From CAWBQO01 sp963790965 (GTDB taxonomy: Bacteria > Bacteroidota > Rhodothermia > Rhodothermales > DASSAV01): a stretch of 64,000 nucleotides of DNA. This document shows positions 41,961-51,358 of this stretch, one piece after another. Made by a program: the position numbers and the translations under genes. Positions within the stretch are counted from its first letter, which is position 1. Each line of letters starts with the position of its first letter. The DNA lies in assembly GCA_963790965.1 (NCBI GenBank), contig CAWBQO010000002.1:310001-374000 (forward strand). The letters are read 5' to 3'. The notes below the pieces were generated by a model that did not search any database, was not told where the DNA came from, and was given only the letters and a program-made list of their open reading frames with translations.

Positions 41961-43954
41961 ACAAGCCTCCGAAAGACCCCGGTCCTCCCGTTGCCGTGCC
42001 GGATCGCAGCGCTGCCGAAAAGGTGCTCCGGCGCGTGTGGCGCTACGAAGCCTTTCGGGAAGGCCAGTGGGAGACCATCGACGCAGTGCTCCACGGCCGC
42101 GATGCCCTGGTCGTACTGCCCACCGGCGGCGGCAAATCGCTGCTCTACCAGGTCCCCCCGATCCTCACGGGCGGCATGACGCTCGTCATTTCGCCGCTGA
42201 TCGCGCTCATGCAGGACCAGGTGCGTGCCCTGCGCGCGCGGGGCATCTCGGCTGCGTTCATCAACAGCACCCTGACCCCGCGGGAGGCGGAGCAGACGCT
42301 GACGGACGCGGAGTTTGGCCGGTACCGCTTGCTCTACGTCGCGCCGGAGCGGCTCGAAACACCTCTGTTCCAGGCGAGAGCCGAACGCCTGCGGCCGTCG
42401 CTGCTGGCGGTCGACGAGGCGCACTGCATCTCGGAGTGGGGCCACGACTTCCGCCCGTCGTACCTCAAGATCGGCGAGGCTCGGTCAAGGCTCGGGTCCC
42501 CGCCCATTCTCGCGGTCACGGCCACGGCCACTCCGGAGGTCCGCCAGGACGTTCGCGAGCACCTTGGCCTGAACGCGCCGCTCGAGCTTGTCACGGGGTT
42601 CGACCGGCCGAACATTATCTGGACGGTTTTCAAGGACGAGAACAAACAAGAGCGTCTCTTCTCCGTGGCGCGAGGCGTTGGCGGGACGGGCATCGTCTAT
42701 GCGTCAACGCGGCGGGGTGCCGAGCAATGGGCCGCCCGGCTGACGCGCGCGGGCATCGAGACTGCGCCCTACCATGCAGGACTGCCCGCGACCGAGCGCG
42801 AGCGCGTCCAGGCTCGCTGGATGCAGGGCGACCTTCAGGCCGTGGCGGCGACGAGCGCCTTCGGCATGGGCATCGACAAGGCCGACGTGCGGTGGGTCGT
42901 CCACGTCGATCTGCCGCCGTCGCTGGAAGCCTACTACCAGGAAGCCGGGCGCGCCGGGCGAGACGGCCGCCGCGCCCACGCCGTGCTGCTCTACGACCGC
43001 GACGACGAAGCCACGCAGCGGCATCTTCTGGAGGAAGGACACCCGTCGGCGGCGGAGGTGCGGGCGGTCTATGACGCTGCCGCAGGACTTGCCCGCGTCC
43101 CCTATGCGACGCTCCCCGATCATCCCATGTCCATCAGCATCGAAGCCGTGGCCGTTCACCTTGGTTTCAGCCTCGGCAAGGTGCGTGCCGCCCTCGACGT
43201 GCTGCTGCGGCAGGGCGTGTGGACGGAGGCGTTTCTCAAGTCGAGCCACGTGCTCCTGCGGTTTCAGCTTGCGGCCGAAGCCGTGCGGGCTTACGCTGAC
43301 CAGACCGGCAACGAGTCTATCGCCGCCTTTACCCGCTCTTTGCTTCGCTCGGTAAATGCCGAAGCTTTTAAGGAGTGGTGGCCGGTGGATCTGAAACGCA
43401 TTGCCCGCCGCTCCGGGATCTCGGACGAGCGCGTCACAGGCGGACTTGCGCACCTGCGGGAGCGCGGCGTCCTGGACTGGATGCCGCCGGACGCGGGGCT
43501 GCGGGTCACTTTCGCCGAGGCACGTCAAACCCGGCTCCTCGTCGACGAGCGCCTCGTCCGGGCGGCGCAGCGCAGGGCGGAGGTGCGTATCGACCGAATG
43601 GTTCGATATGCACGCTCGGTCGCGTGTCGCCGCCACTTCTTGCTGGCCTACTTCGGCGAGGCAAGCCCCCGGCGCTGCGGCGCGTGCGATCTCTGCCTCG
43701 GCCGCCACGAACCCGTCGTCGTCACGCCGGCCGACGAACCCGCGCTCCGGAAGCTTCTGGAGCAGGCGGCTTCCGGACGGCCCCGTGCCGAGTGGCAGCT
43801 CGACGGCGGCGACCCCGACCGCATGGACGCCCTTGCCGACTGGCTCGTGCAGGAGGAGTACCTTCGCGTTGCCTATCCCGCTCTCGATCAGTACGCGCCG
43901 ACAGCGAAGGCCACTGCCTTCATCCGGCAGTGGAAGCCGCGTCGGGCGGAATGA
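41957..43954 (+). CDS. recQ: ATP-dependent DNA helicase RecQ
   Basis: 665 residues from GTG 41957. Motif 0 FREGQWETIDAVL, Walker A LPTGGGKSLLYQVP (~53-66), Ia LIALMQDQVRAL, Walker B VDEAHCISEWGHDFRPSY, III LAVTATATP, V VAATSAFGMGIDKADVRWVVH with VHVDLP, VI YYQEAGRAGRDG. The RecQ-C-terminal zinc site is in CRRHFLLAYFG and CGACDLC. The HRDC domain is absent or reduced; the C-terminus (DALADWLVQEEYLR) is a short winged-helix-like end. Works in recombination and stalled-fork repair. Coupled to the sigma-like gene by a GTGA overlap. Confidence 0.94.
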   Translation: MNKPPKDPGPPVAVPDRSAAEKVLRRVWRYEAFREGQWETIDAVLHGRDALVVLPTGGGKSLLYQVPPILTGGMTLVISPLIALMQDQVRALRARGISAAFINSTLTPREAEQTLTDAEFGRYRLLYVAPERLETPLFQARAERLRPSLLAVDEAHCISEWGHDFRPSYLKIGEARSRLGSPPILAVTATATPEVRQDVREHLGLNAPLELVTGFDRPNIIWTVFKDENKQERLFSVARGVGGTGIVYASTRRGAEQWAARLTRAGIETAPYHAGLPATERERVQARWMQGDLQAVAATSAFGMGIDKADVRWVVHVDLPPSLEAYYQEAGRAGRDGRRAHAVLLYDRDDEATQRHLLEEGHPSAAEVRAVYDAAAGLARVPYATLPDHPMSISIEAVAVHLGFSLGKVRAALDVLLRQGVWTEAFLKSSHVLLRFQLAAEAVRAYADQTGNESIAAFTRSLLRSVNAEAFKEWWPVDLKRIARRSGISDERVTGGLAHLRERGVLDWMPPDAGLRVTFAEARQTRLLVDERLVRAAQRRAEVRIDRMVRYARSVACRRHFLLAYFGEASPRRCGACDLCLGRHEPVVVTPADEPALRKLLEQAASGRPRAEWQLDGGDPDRMDALADWLVQEEYLRVAYPALDQYAPTAKATAFIRQWKPRRAE

Positions 43955-43957
43955 ACG

Positions 43958-45034
43958 TCACGGATGGGCTGTGAAAGACGCATCCACCGGCAGCCACCGG
44001 GCGAAAGCCGTAAGTAACCGGATACATCGCTCGACATCCTGCAGATCGACCATTTCGACGGTCGAGTGCATGTAGCGCATGGGAAGCGAAATGAGAGCCG
44101 CCGGCACGCCGTCGCGCGAGACGAATACGTCGTCCGTGTCCGTGCCCGTCGTTCTGGACGAAGCCTCATGTTGAACAGAGATGGATTCGCGTTCGGCAGC
44201 TTCGAGGAGGGCTTGCACGACGCGCGGATGATTGGCCGAGCCGTGAATGACGGTCGGTCCGCCGCCGAGCCGAATCCCGCCGTGTTTCTCCTGCTCGATG
44301 CCGGGCGTGTCCGTCGCGTGCGTCACGTCGAGCACGACGGCGACCGCGGGCCTCAGGCGGTGCGTGACCATGCGCGCGCCATGTCCGCCGATCTCCTCCT
44401 GAACGGCGTTCACCGCCACGACCGTGCAGGCGGGCCGCTCGGCCTCGGCAAGCGCCCGCAGAACCTCGGCAATGATAAACCCGCCCACGCGGTTGTCGAG
44501 CGCGCGTCCGACCAATCTGCCCGGCAGCCACTCCGCCGCGCCCTCTTCAAAGACGACGGGATGACCCACCCGGATGCCAAGGCCCTCGACCTCCTCCCGG
44601 CTGCCGGCCCCTACGTCGATGAAGAGTTCGTGCCACTCGGGCATCTTCTCTTCCTTCGCGTCTTTGCGCAGGTGAATGGCCGTGTTCCCCACCACCGCCG
44701 GCACGTCGCCCTTCGAGCCAAGCACGCGAACCCGGCGCGAGCGCACGATGGCGCGATCAACACCGCCGATGCCATTGACGTACACAAAGCCCTTCTCCGA
44801 AATGAACTGCACCATCATGCCGATCTCGTCGGCGTGGGCCTCGAGCATGAGGCGGGGCGCGCCGTCGGCGGAACCCTTGAGCAAACCCCACGCCGTGCCG
44901 TAAGCGTCGCTTGCCGTCTCGTCGGCGAACGGGCGGACGTACTGCATCCATTTTGCCTGTCCCCTGCTTTCAAACCCCGAAGGGCTTGGAGTTTGCAAAA
45001 GGTCCATCAAGAAGGCTCTGGCATCGTCAGCCAT
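43958..45034 (-). CDS. M42 family glutamyl/deblocking aminopeptidase
   Basis: 358 residues from ATG 45034 (MADDARAFLMDL). Binuclear zinc ligands and catalytic residues are all seen: MLEAHADEIGMMV (His, Asp), ALDNRVGGFI (Asp), NAVQEEIGGHGA (catalytic Glu and metal Glu), VLDVTHATDTPG (Asp) and YMHSTVEMVDL (His). The M42 enzymes form dodecameric tetrahedral shells and remove N-terminal residues from peptides in the cytoplasm. Also known as FrvX/CelM-like. Convergent with recQ (three bases between stops). Confidence 0.92.
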   Translation of the reverse strand: MADDARAFLMDLLQTPSPSGFESRGQAKWMQYVRPFADETASDAYGTAWGLLKGSADGAPRLMLEAHADEIGMMVQFISEKGFVYVNGIGGVDRAIVRSRRVRVLGSKGDVPAVVGNTAIHLRKDAKEEKMPEWHELFIDVGAGSREEVEGLGIRVGHPVVFEEGAAEWLPGRLVGRALDNRVGGFIIAEVLRALAEAERPACTVVAVNAVQEEIGGHGARMVTHRLRPAVAVVLDVTHATDTPGIEQEKHGGIRLGGGPTVIHGSANHPRVVQALLEAAERESISVQHEASSRTTGTDTDDVFVSRDGVPAALISLPMRYMHSTVEMVDLQDVERCIRLLTAFARWLPVDASFTAHP

Positions 45035-45152
45035 TGTCGGAGTAGAAAGGGCTTCGGTGGCGAAGGCGGGAAACAGGGCGGGGAAACACGGCGGGCGTCC
45101 ACTCTGTACGACGCCGAGACTCACCTGTTCAACCTTGAGCCGCCGATTTTGC

Positions 45153-47396
45153 ATGCAAAGGCTGCGCGTCTACCTTTCTCTTCTTCTTGTTTTCTTCGCC
45201 GGTCCGGCTGCGCTTGCGCTCAGCCAGCCCGCCAGGCCGCTCGTCGTGATGAACCTCGCCGCCCACCCGGACGACGAGGACGGCAGCACGCTCGCGTATT
45301 ACCGGCACGCCAAGAACGCCGTCGCCTACAGCGTCATCTTCACGCGCGGGGAAGGCGGGCAGAATGAAATCGGGCCTGAGCTTTACGAGGCCCTCGGCGC
45401 GATTCGCACCGGCGAGACCGAGCGGGCCGCCCGCATTCTCGGAACGCAGGTGTTCTTCCTCAATTTTCAGGACTTCGGATTCTCGAAGGAGGCAAGCGAG
45501 GCCTTCAGCCGCTGGGGCGGGCGCGACAGCGTCACCGCGCGCCTCGTGTACATGATTCGCCGCCTCAAACCGGATGTGCTTTTTACCAACCACGACACCG
45601 TGACGGTAGGGCCGAACCGGCAGCACGGACAGCACCAGGCGGTGGGCATCGCCGCCTATGACGCATTCGCGCTCGCAGCCGACCCAAGCTTCCATCCCGA
45701 GCAGCTTAGCGAAGAAGGCGTAGACCTCTGGCAGCCCTCGCGCCTCTTTCTGCGCCACTGGCGCGCGCCGCAGCACTACAGCGTGGCCGTGCCCGTCGGC
45801 GACATCGATCCGGCAACAGGCGAGTCGTACGCGACGCGGGCCGGACAGGCGCTCCGCGAACACGCTTCGCAGGGCATGGCCTCCTTTGCCGACCGTTTCA
45901 GGCCGGACGCCACCTACTTCACGCTCATGCGCTCGGCCACAGATATTCCCGTCGACAAGACCGACCTCGCGGGCGGGCTGCCCCCGAACAGCGCGGCGCG
46001 GCCGGACCTGCGCTACCGCATCGACGCCGGGCGCGCGCCATCGCTGCCCGCCGGTACGCTAACGCTCAACCAAAACATTGCCGTGCCGGGCGACCGGGTG
46101 CGCCTTACGTGGGACGGCTCGCGCCTGCCGAGCGAGCCGATGCGTTGGACCTTCTCCGGCGCAATCGACACGACGTTCGTCACGCAGAACGAGGCACCGA
46201 TGCCCATCACGCTCCGCGTTAATGAAAAGGCGTCGCCTACGCTACCGAAAGAAACGTACCAGTACGGGAGAATCATCAACTCGCCGCCCGTCGTGTACCG
46301 GGCGGAGAAGGCGGACGACGGCACGATCGTCGCTGCGGGTTACCTGCCGCTCGAAGTTGCGCCGCCGTTCACACTCGGCATCGCAGAGCCGGTTGTCCGC
46401 CTGAAGCCCGGCCTCAACCGCGTTGTGCTCAAGGGTGAAAGGTATACGGATCAGGGAAATGCCCTGCGCCATACGATCGCCGTCGTGCGCGACCGCGACG
46501 GCACCGTTCTGGCGCAAGAAGCCGGCACGACGGTGCTCGGGGAAGATCGACAGATCGACGGCATGGCGTTCGTGACGCTACCGGACTCGCTGGAAGCGGG
46601 CGACTACACGGTCCGCGTCACCGCCCTCATCGACTCCGAGTTGCGGCCGAGCGCAGCCGTGTCCGCTGAAGCGCGGGGGCGGGTTTTCCAGGTTGCCGTG
46701 CCGCCCGACTTACGGGTAGGCGTGGTCGCCAGTTACGACAATACGCTGGCTCAGGCCCTCGGCGAGATGAACGTACCCTACGTCTTGCTCGACTCCGCCG
46801 CGCTTGCCGCCGGGAGGCTCGATACGCTACAGACCATCGTTGTGGATATCCGCGCCTACCTCGTGCGGCCCGACCTGAGACGCTGGAATAACCGCTTGCT
46901 GGACTGGGCGAAAGGTGGCGGCAACCTGATCGTGACCTACCAGAAGACTTTTGAATGGAACGACGGCCAGCCGGACCCCTTTCTTGCGGGCAAGAAGAAT
47001 CCCGCGAACCTGGCACCCTTTCCCCTCCACATCGGCCGCGACCGCGTCACGCACGAAGAGGCGCCGGTTACGCTGCTCGCGCCCGCACACCCGATCTTCA
47101 ACTGGCCTAATCCAATTACCGCCGGCGACTGGAACGGCTGGGTCCAGGAACGCGGCCTCTATTTCCCCGATCGCTACGACGACGCCTACCGGGAACTCCT
47201 CAGCCTCTCCGACCCGGGCGAGGAGCCGCTTCGCGGGGGCATCTTGCTTGCACAGTACGGCCAGGGCACCTATATCTACACGCCCCTCGTCTGGTACAGG
47301 CAGCTGAAGGAGCTTCATGCCGGTGCGTATCGCATCTTCGCCAACATGCTCGCCCTTCCGCTTGCGCCGCAGCAGGAGGTGCAGGCTACCCACTGA
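45153..47396 (+). CDS. Secreted PIG-L family deacetylase, multidomain
   Basis: 747 residues from ATG 45153. Signal peptide LSLLLVFFAGPAALALS. The N-terminal PIG-L domain (~25-290) has the zinc/catalytic motif LAAHPDDEDGSTL and a later HGQHQAVG (H-x-x-H). A central all-beta region (~320-540; NQNIAVPGDRVRLTWDG) resembles a carbohydrate-associated sandwich. The C-terminal ~200 residues (VGVVASYDNTLAQALGEM to YIYTPLVWYRQL) look like a class I glutamine-amidotransferase/ThuA-like fold. It likely removes acetyl groups from sugars in the periplasm or outside. Substrate unknown. Confidence 0.82.
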   Translation: MQRLRVYLSLLLVFFAGPAALALSQPARPLVVMNLAAHPDDEDGSTLAYYRHAKNAVAYSVIFTRGEGGQNEIGPELYEALGAIRTGETERAARILGTQVFFLNFQDFGFSKEASEAFSRWGGRDSVTARLVYMIRRLKPDVLFTNHDTVTVGPNRQHGQHQAVGIAAYDAFALAADPSFHPEQLSEEGVDLWQPSRLFLRHWRAPQHYSVAVPVGDIDPATGESYATRAGQALREHASQGMASFADRFRPDATYFTLMRSATDIPVDKTDLAGGLPPNSAARPDLRYRIDAGRAPSLPAGTLTLNQNIAVPGDRVRLTWDGSRLPSEPMRWTFSGAIDTTFVTQNEAPMPITLRVNEKASPTLPKETYQYGRIINSPPVVYRAEKADDGTIVAAGYLPLEVAPPFTLGIAEPVVRLKPGLNRVVLKGERYTDQGNALRHTIAVVRDRDGTVLAQEAGTTVLGEDRQIDGMAFVTLPDSLEAGDYTVRVTALIDSELRPSAAVSAEARGRVFQVAVPPDLRVGVVASYDNTLAQALGEMNVPYVLLDSAALAAGRLDTLQTIVVDIRAYLVRPDLRRWNNRLLDWAKGGGNLIVTYQKTFEWNDGQPDPFLAGKKNPANLAPFPLHIGRDRVTHEEAPVTLLAPAHPIFNWPNPITAGDWNGWVQERGLYFPDRYDDAYRELLSLSDPGEEPLRGGILLAQYGQGTYIYTPLVWYRQLKELHAGAYRIFANMLALPLAPQQEVQATH

Positions 47397-47467
47397 AGAA
47401 TCGCGATTCTTCGCCCGGATTCATCGCGCAGCGCTCGCCTGTTGCAGCAATCCAGAACAATACAATG

Positions 47468-47475
47468 TATATTGC
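47468..47475 (+). promoter_or_regulatory. Possible -7 element of the response-regulator gene
   Basis: TATATTGC at 47468-47475 equals the element before the receiver gene (13060-13067) in seven of eight positions. A TTG lies 23 bases upstream, wider than the usual ~19. The start codon is 73 bases downstream. Confidence 0.25.
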
Positions 47476-47547
47476 ACGACAACGCCCGCCGGACGCCGCG
47501 CGGCTACACGTGTCTTGTAGTATCACCAGTAGACCAGGATCTGTACG

Positions 47548-48252
47548 ATGAATGAACAGGGCGATCTCTTTCACATGCTGATTGTCGAGGATGACCCCGA
47601 TATCCAGATGGGCCTCAAGGACTATTTCGAGATGAACGGCTATCAGGTCTCTACCGCCGGGGACGGAGAAGAGGCCATCGAACAGATGCAGCGCATCAAC
47701 GACCTCGACATCGTCCTGCTCGACGTGATGCTCCCCAAAAAGAACGGCTTCGACGTGCTCGCGGAAAGCCAGGAACTCGGCATCGGCGCGCCGGTGCTGA
47801 TGCTGACGGGTCGCGGCGAGCAAGAGTCCGTGCTGAAAGGCTTCGGCCTGGGTGCCAACGACTACGTCACGAAACCCTTCAACGCCGAAGAGCTTCTCGC
47901 CCGTGTGCGTGCCATCCTTAGCCGGACGCAGCCGCCGGACCGCACGCCGATGGAGATCTACTACATCGGCGACGTGTCGATCAACTTCTCGACGCACGAG
48001 GCGCGCCGGGGCGACGAGGACCTCGCCTTTACCGCCCTCGAGTTCGACATTCTCCGCTACCTCATCAACAACCGCGACCGGACGATCACGCGCAAGCAAC
48101 TGCTCCGCGACGTGTGGGGGATCGAGCAGGATATCATCACCCGCACCATCGACCGGCATATCGCCTCGGTGCGCAAGAAGATCGAACCCGATCCGGCCGT
48201 CCCGACGTACATCGAAACCGTCTACGGCATTGGCTACCGGTTCAAGGGATAA
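47548..48252 (+). CDS. OmpR/PhoB-family response regulator
   Basis: 234 residues. Receiver with VEDDPDIQMG acidic pocket, phospho-acceptor Asp in DIVLLDVMLPKKNG (~55), LMLTGRGE switch Thr and NDYVTKPFNAEELLARV Lys. The DNA-binding winged helix follows: FTALEFDILRYLINNRDRTI, LLRDVWGIEQDIITRTIDRH and a YIETVYGIGYRFKG end. No histidine kinase is adjacent, so it is an orphan in this window. Binds direct-repeat operators as a dimer when phosphorylated. Confidence 0.93.
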   Translation: MNEQGDLFHMLIVEDDPDIQMGLKDYFEMNGYQVSTAGDGEEAIEQMQRINDLDIVLLDVMLPKKNGFDVLAESQELGIGAPVLMLTGRGEQESVLKGFGLGANDYVTKPFNAEELLARVRAILSRTQPPDRTPMEIYYIGDVSINFSTHEARRGDEDLAFTALEFDILRYLINNRDRTITRKQLLRDVWGIEQDIITRTIDRHIASVRKKIEPDPAVPTYIETVYGIGYRFKG

Positions 48253-48265
48253 TCGGTCGCGGGTG

Positions 48266-48955
48266 CTACCTGTCAGCGCCGGCCTTCCGCTCGTTCGGGA
48301 GGCCGGCGTTCTCATGCAGAAGGGTTGCGAGCTGAATGGCGTCGGTGTAGAGGTCCGGCCCCGGCATTTGCAGGAACGACGGCCCCAGGCATAGCACGCG
48401 GCGGATGTCTTTGATTCCCTCCGGGGCGCAACCCTCCGCAATCACCAGAACGTCCGCCGTGGCCTCGCGCACCGCTTCCCAGGAGGTCTCCCGTGGCGGT
48501 GATCCCGCTGCGACGATCAGCGGCCGTCCGCCGGCAAGCTCGATCACGTCCGGCCCCCACCATCCGGCAACGACCGGCGGCGAGGTCTGCAGCAGGCAGA
48601 CGACGGTCGGCAGCGCATCCGGGTGTGCGCGTTTGGAGAGGCCGAGGTTTCCCCGCGCTTCGGCAAGCCGCCGCTCCGCCGACGCGATCCACGCCATCGC
48701 CTGCGGCAGCCGCCCCGTCGCCCGCGCGAGCCTGAGCGCCGCGTCCACCGCCTGCTTGAATGTTTTGGGCGCGAAAACAACCTCAGAGACGGTCTGTGGG
48801 AGCCCGTTTAAGTTCTCGTCGGAACGGACGATAAGGTCTATGGGCGCTTCGCTCGGAGCGACCGGTGCTCCTTCCGTTTCGGCGAACTCGTCGGCTGTGA
48901 AACCAAAGGCGCGCAGCCACGCGCGGGCGGGTTCAGAGTAGCAGGCAATCTTCAT
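48266..48955 (-). CDS. BtuF-like substrate-binding-domain protein without export signal
   Basis: 229 residues from ATG 48955 (MKIACYSEPARAWLR). Matches the vitamin B12/iron-chelate binding protein fold: DLIVRSDENLNGLP, LRLARATGRLPQAMAWI, VVCLLQTSPPVVAGWWGPDV (about 20 residues) and VREATADVLVIAEGC. No signal peptide or lipobox is visible at this start, and an upstream frame extension (to 49045) gives none. No permease or ATPase gene is near. It may bind corrinoid or another ligand in the cytoplasm, or the start has been missed. Confidence 0.65.
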   Translation of the reverse strand: MKIACYSEPARAWLRAFGFTADEFAETEGAPVAPSEAPIDLIVRSDENLNGLPQTVSEVVFAPKTFKQAVDAALRLARATGRLPQAMAWIASAERRLAEARGNLGLSKRAHPDALPTVVCLLQTSPPVVAGWWGPDVIELAGGRPLIVAAGSPPRETSWEAVREATADVLVIAEGCAPEGIKDIRRVLCLGPSFLQMPGPDLYTDAIQLATLLHENAGLPNERKAGADR

Positions 48956-49201
48956 AGTTTGGACGCTTCGGACTTCTGGGAGCGCGCTCCAGCGAGCTGT
49001 TACGCTGTTGTGAACTTGGAAGATAGCCCGAACCGAAAGCATCATCCACCGGTAATTTTATGAAGAGGCCGGAAAAGCAACGGAGAGCCGTGTCTATGCT
49101 CTATAAACACATAGTCGTAGCTGGGACGGCACTTGACCGGGTCCGTTGTTTTCACTACCTTGACGTCACGCTCATCATCGCTCACAGAAGGAGGTAGTAT
49201 T

Positions 49202-49612
49202 ATGCAGGCAGTTGCCCCTCAAACAGCATATAGTCTTCGCCCGGATGATGCTTTTTTGTCGGAAGCAGATCGGAAGCGCTTTCACGTCGGCACGTCGCCC
49301 ATGCCCATCCTCATCCTGAACCCGGAAGGCAATATCAGCGAAATGTCCCCCGCTGCGCGTCTTTTGCTGGAGTATAAGGCCGAGCAGGAAGTGGAGCCGT
49401 GTTTCTTCTCGCACGTTCACGGTCGCAATCTCTACCAAATCATGCGAGACGTGGCGGATATGGTTTGCTACGGCAAAGCGGCCGCGAACTGGCTACTTCG
49501 CCTTCGCACCGGACGCGGGCGCTGGCGCTGGTACAAGGCCACCGTCAAGAACCGCCTCAGCATGAGCGACGGCAACATCGTCGTCACCCTGCGCGACCTG
49601 CATGAATGGTAA
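49202..49612 (+). CDS. Single PAS-domain protein
   Basis: 136 residues. A strong Shine-Dalgarno AGAAGGAGG (49187-49195) places the start at ATG 49202, unusual in this otherwise SD-poor genome. The PAS core begins at PMPILILNPEGNISEMSPAAR, then GRNLYQIMRDVADMV and WRWYKATVKNRLSM with the final beta strand IVVTLRDLHEW. No output domain follows, so it may sense or act by protein contacts. Upstream 48956-49201 has no gene. It ends in an intrinsic terminator. Confidence 0.78.
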   Translation: MQAVAPQTAYSLRPDDAFLSEADRKRFHVGTSPMPILILNPEGNISEMSPAARLLLEYKAEQEVEPCFFSHVHGRNLYQIMRDVADMVCYGKAAANWLLRLRTGRGRWRWYKATVKNRLSMSDGNIVVTLRDLHEW

Positions 49613-49631
49613 GCGCAAGTGCCTCTCCGTA

Positions 49632-49668
49632 AAGCCGTCCTGCTACAAAGCGAGACGGCTTTTTTTCA
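49632..49668 (+). terminator. Intrinsic terminator after the PAS gene
   Basis: AAGCCGTC (49632-49639) and GACGGCTT (49654-49661) form an 8-bp stem with a 14-base loop and are followed by a T-run to 49667. It ends just before the stop codon of the convergent DUF2179 gene, so it may serve both strands in part. Confidence 0.88.
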
Positions 49669-49669
49669 T

Positions 49670-50254
49670 TCACGACCTCGTCAGAAACGGCATCTTGCGC
49701 CCTCCCGGCCGAGCGTACGTGCTCAGATGTCCGCCATGCGTCGTGCGCACCTCTTCGACCGTCACGAACGTCGAGGGATCATTCTCCCGCAGCAGCTTCA
49801 GTACGTCCGGCACCCGGCGGCGCTGCACGACGATGTTCAGGATTTCCACCTCACCGTCTTTGCCGCGCCCGGGCATCTCCGTTACCGCAAAGCCATGCTC
49901 CCGCAGCGTGATCGCCGCGGCAGCCCCGCCGTCGGGCACGCTGCTCTGAAAAACAGCCCGCACGACGCTGATCCCGAGTGCAAAGCGAGCCTCCAGCGCC
50001 ACGCCGACGTAATTGCCCGTTGCGAACCCGCCGGCGTAGGCGAGCACGTGGAGCGGAGATTGCAGGTGCTGCAGGGTACTGCCGACGGCGAAGAGCCAGA
50101 TGAGCACCTCGAAAAACCCAATGAGCGCCGCCTTGCCCCGGTGTCCGCGAACCGCAAGCAACATGCGCATCATGGCCATCGACACATCGGTGATGCGCAG
50201 AAAAAAAATGAAAAGCGCCCCGATGGGAGCGGCCAGTAAAGCGTCGATATCCAT
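49670..50254 (-). CDS. DUF2179/UPF0316 membrane protein
   Basis: 194 residues. N-terminal membrane part with helices APIGALFIFFLRITDVSMAM, ALIGFFEVLIWLFAVG and HVLAYAGGFATGNYVGVALE (the A-x-x-x-G-x-x-x-GxYVG motif of the family). The C-terminal ~90 residues form the soluble DUF2179 domain (HGFAVTEMPGRGKDGEVE, ILNIVVQRRRVPDVLKL). Function unknown; members are widespread. Convergent with the PAS gene. Confidence 0.88.
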   Translation of the reverse strand: MDIDALLAAPIGALFIFFLRITDVSMAMMRMLLAVRGHRGKAALIGFFEVLIWLFAVGSTLQHLQSPLHVLAYAGGFATGNYVGVALEARFALGISVVRAVFQSSVPDGGAAAAITLREHGFAVTEMPGRGKDGEVEILNIVVQRRRVPDVLKLLRENDPSTFVTVEEVRTTHGGHLSTYARPGGRKMPFLTRS

Positions 50255-50361
50255 TGCGTTATCCTAAACACCTGAATGCAAGCTTCAGGGTACCCGGCCC
50301 GTGACGGGCTTGTTTCTCGCGGACGCCTCTTTTACGGAGAAGTCCGCGCCGGGGCAGATCT

Positions 50362-51135
<774 letters not shown>

Positions 51136-51358
51136 GCGGCTCAGATATAGTTTAACCAGTTGCGAGGCGGCAAAGGTACTGCTCCGGCTCCTGCCGCCGT
51201 TTTGTCGCCCGGGAGTTTTGCCACTGTCGTTACCCGCCCAAGCGGCTGCGCGCGGATCATCCGACCTTCGAAACAAGATCAAGGTTTCACGCCAACGAGA
51301 CGCACGTTAAACCGTCTCCCGACTCCTAAACAACGATCTCGCATTTAGCGGACTATAG

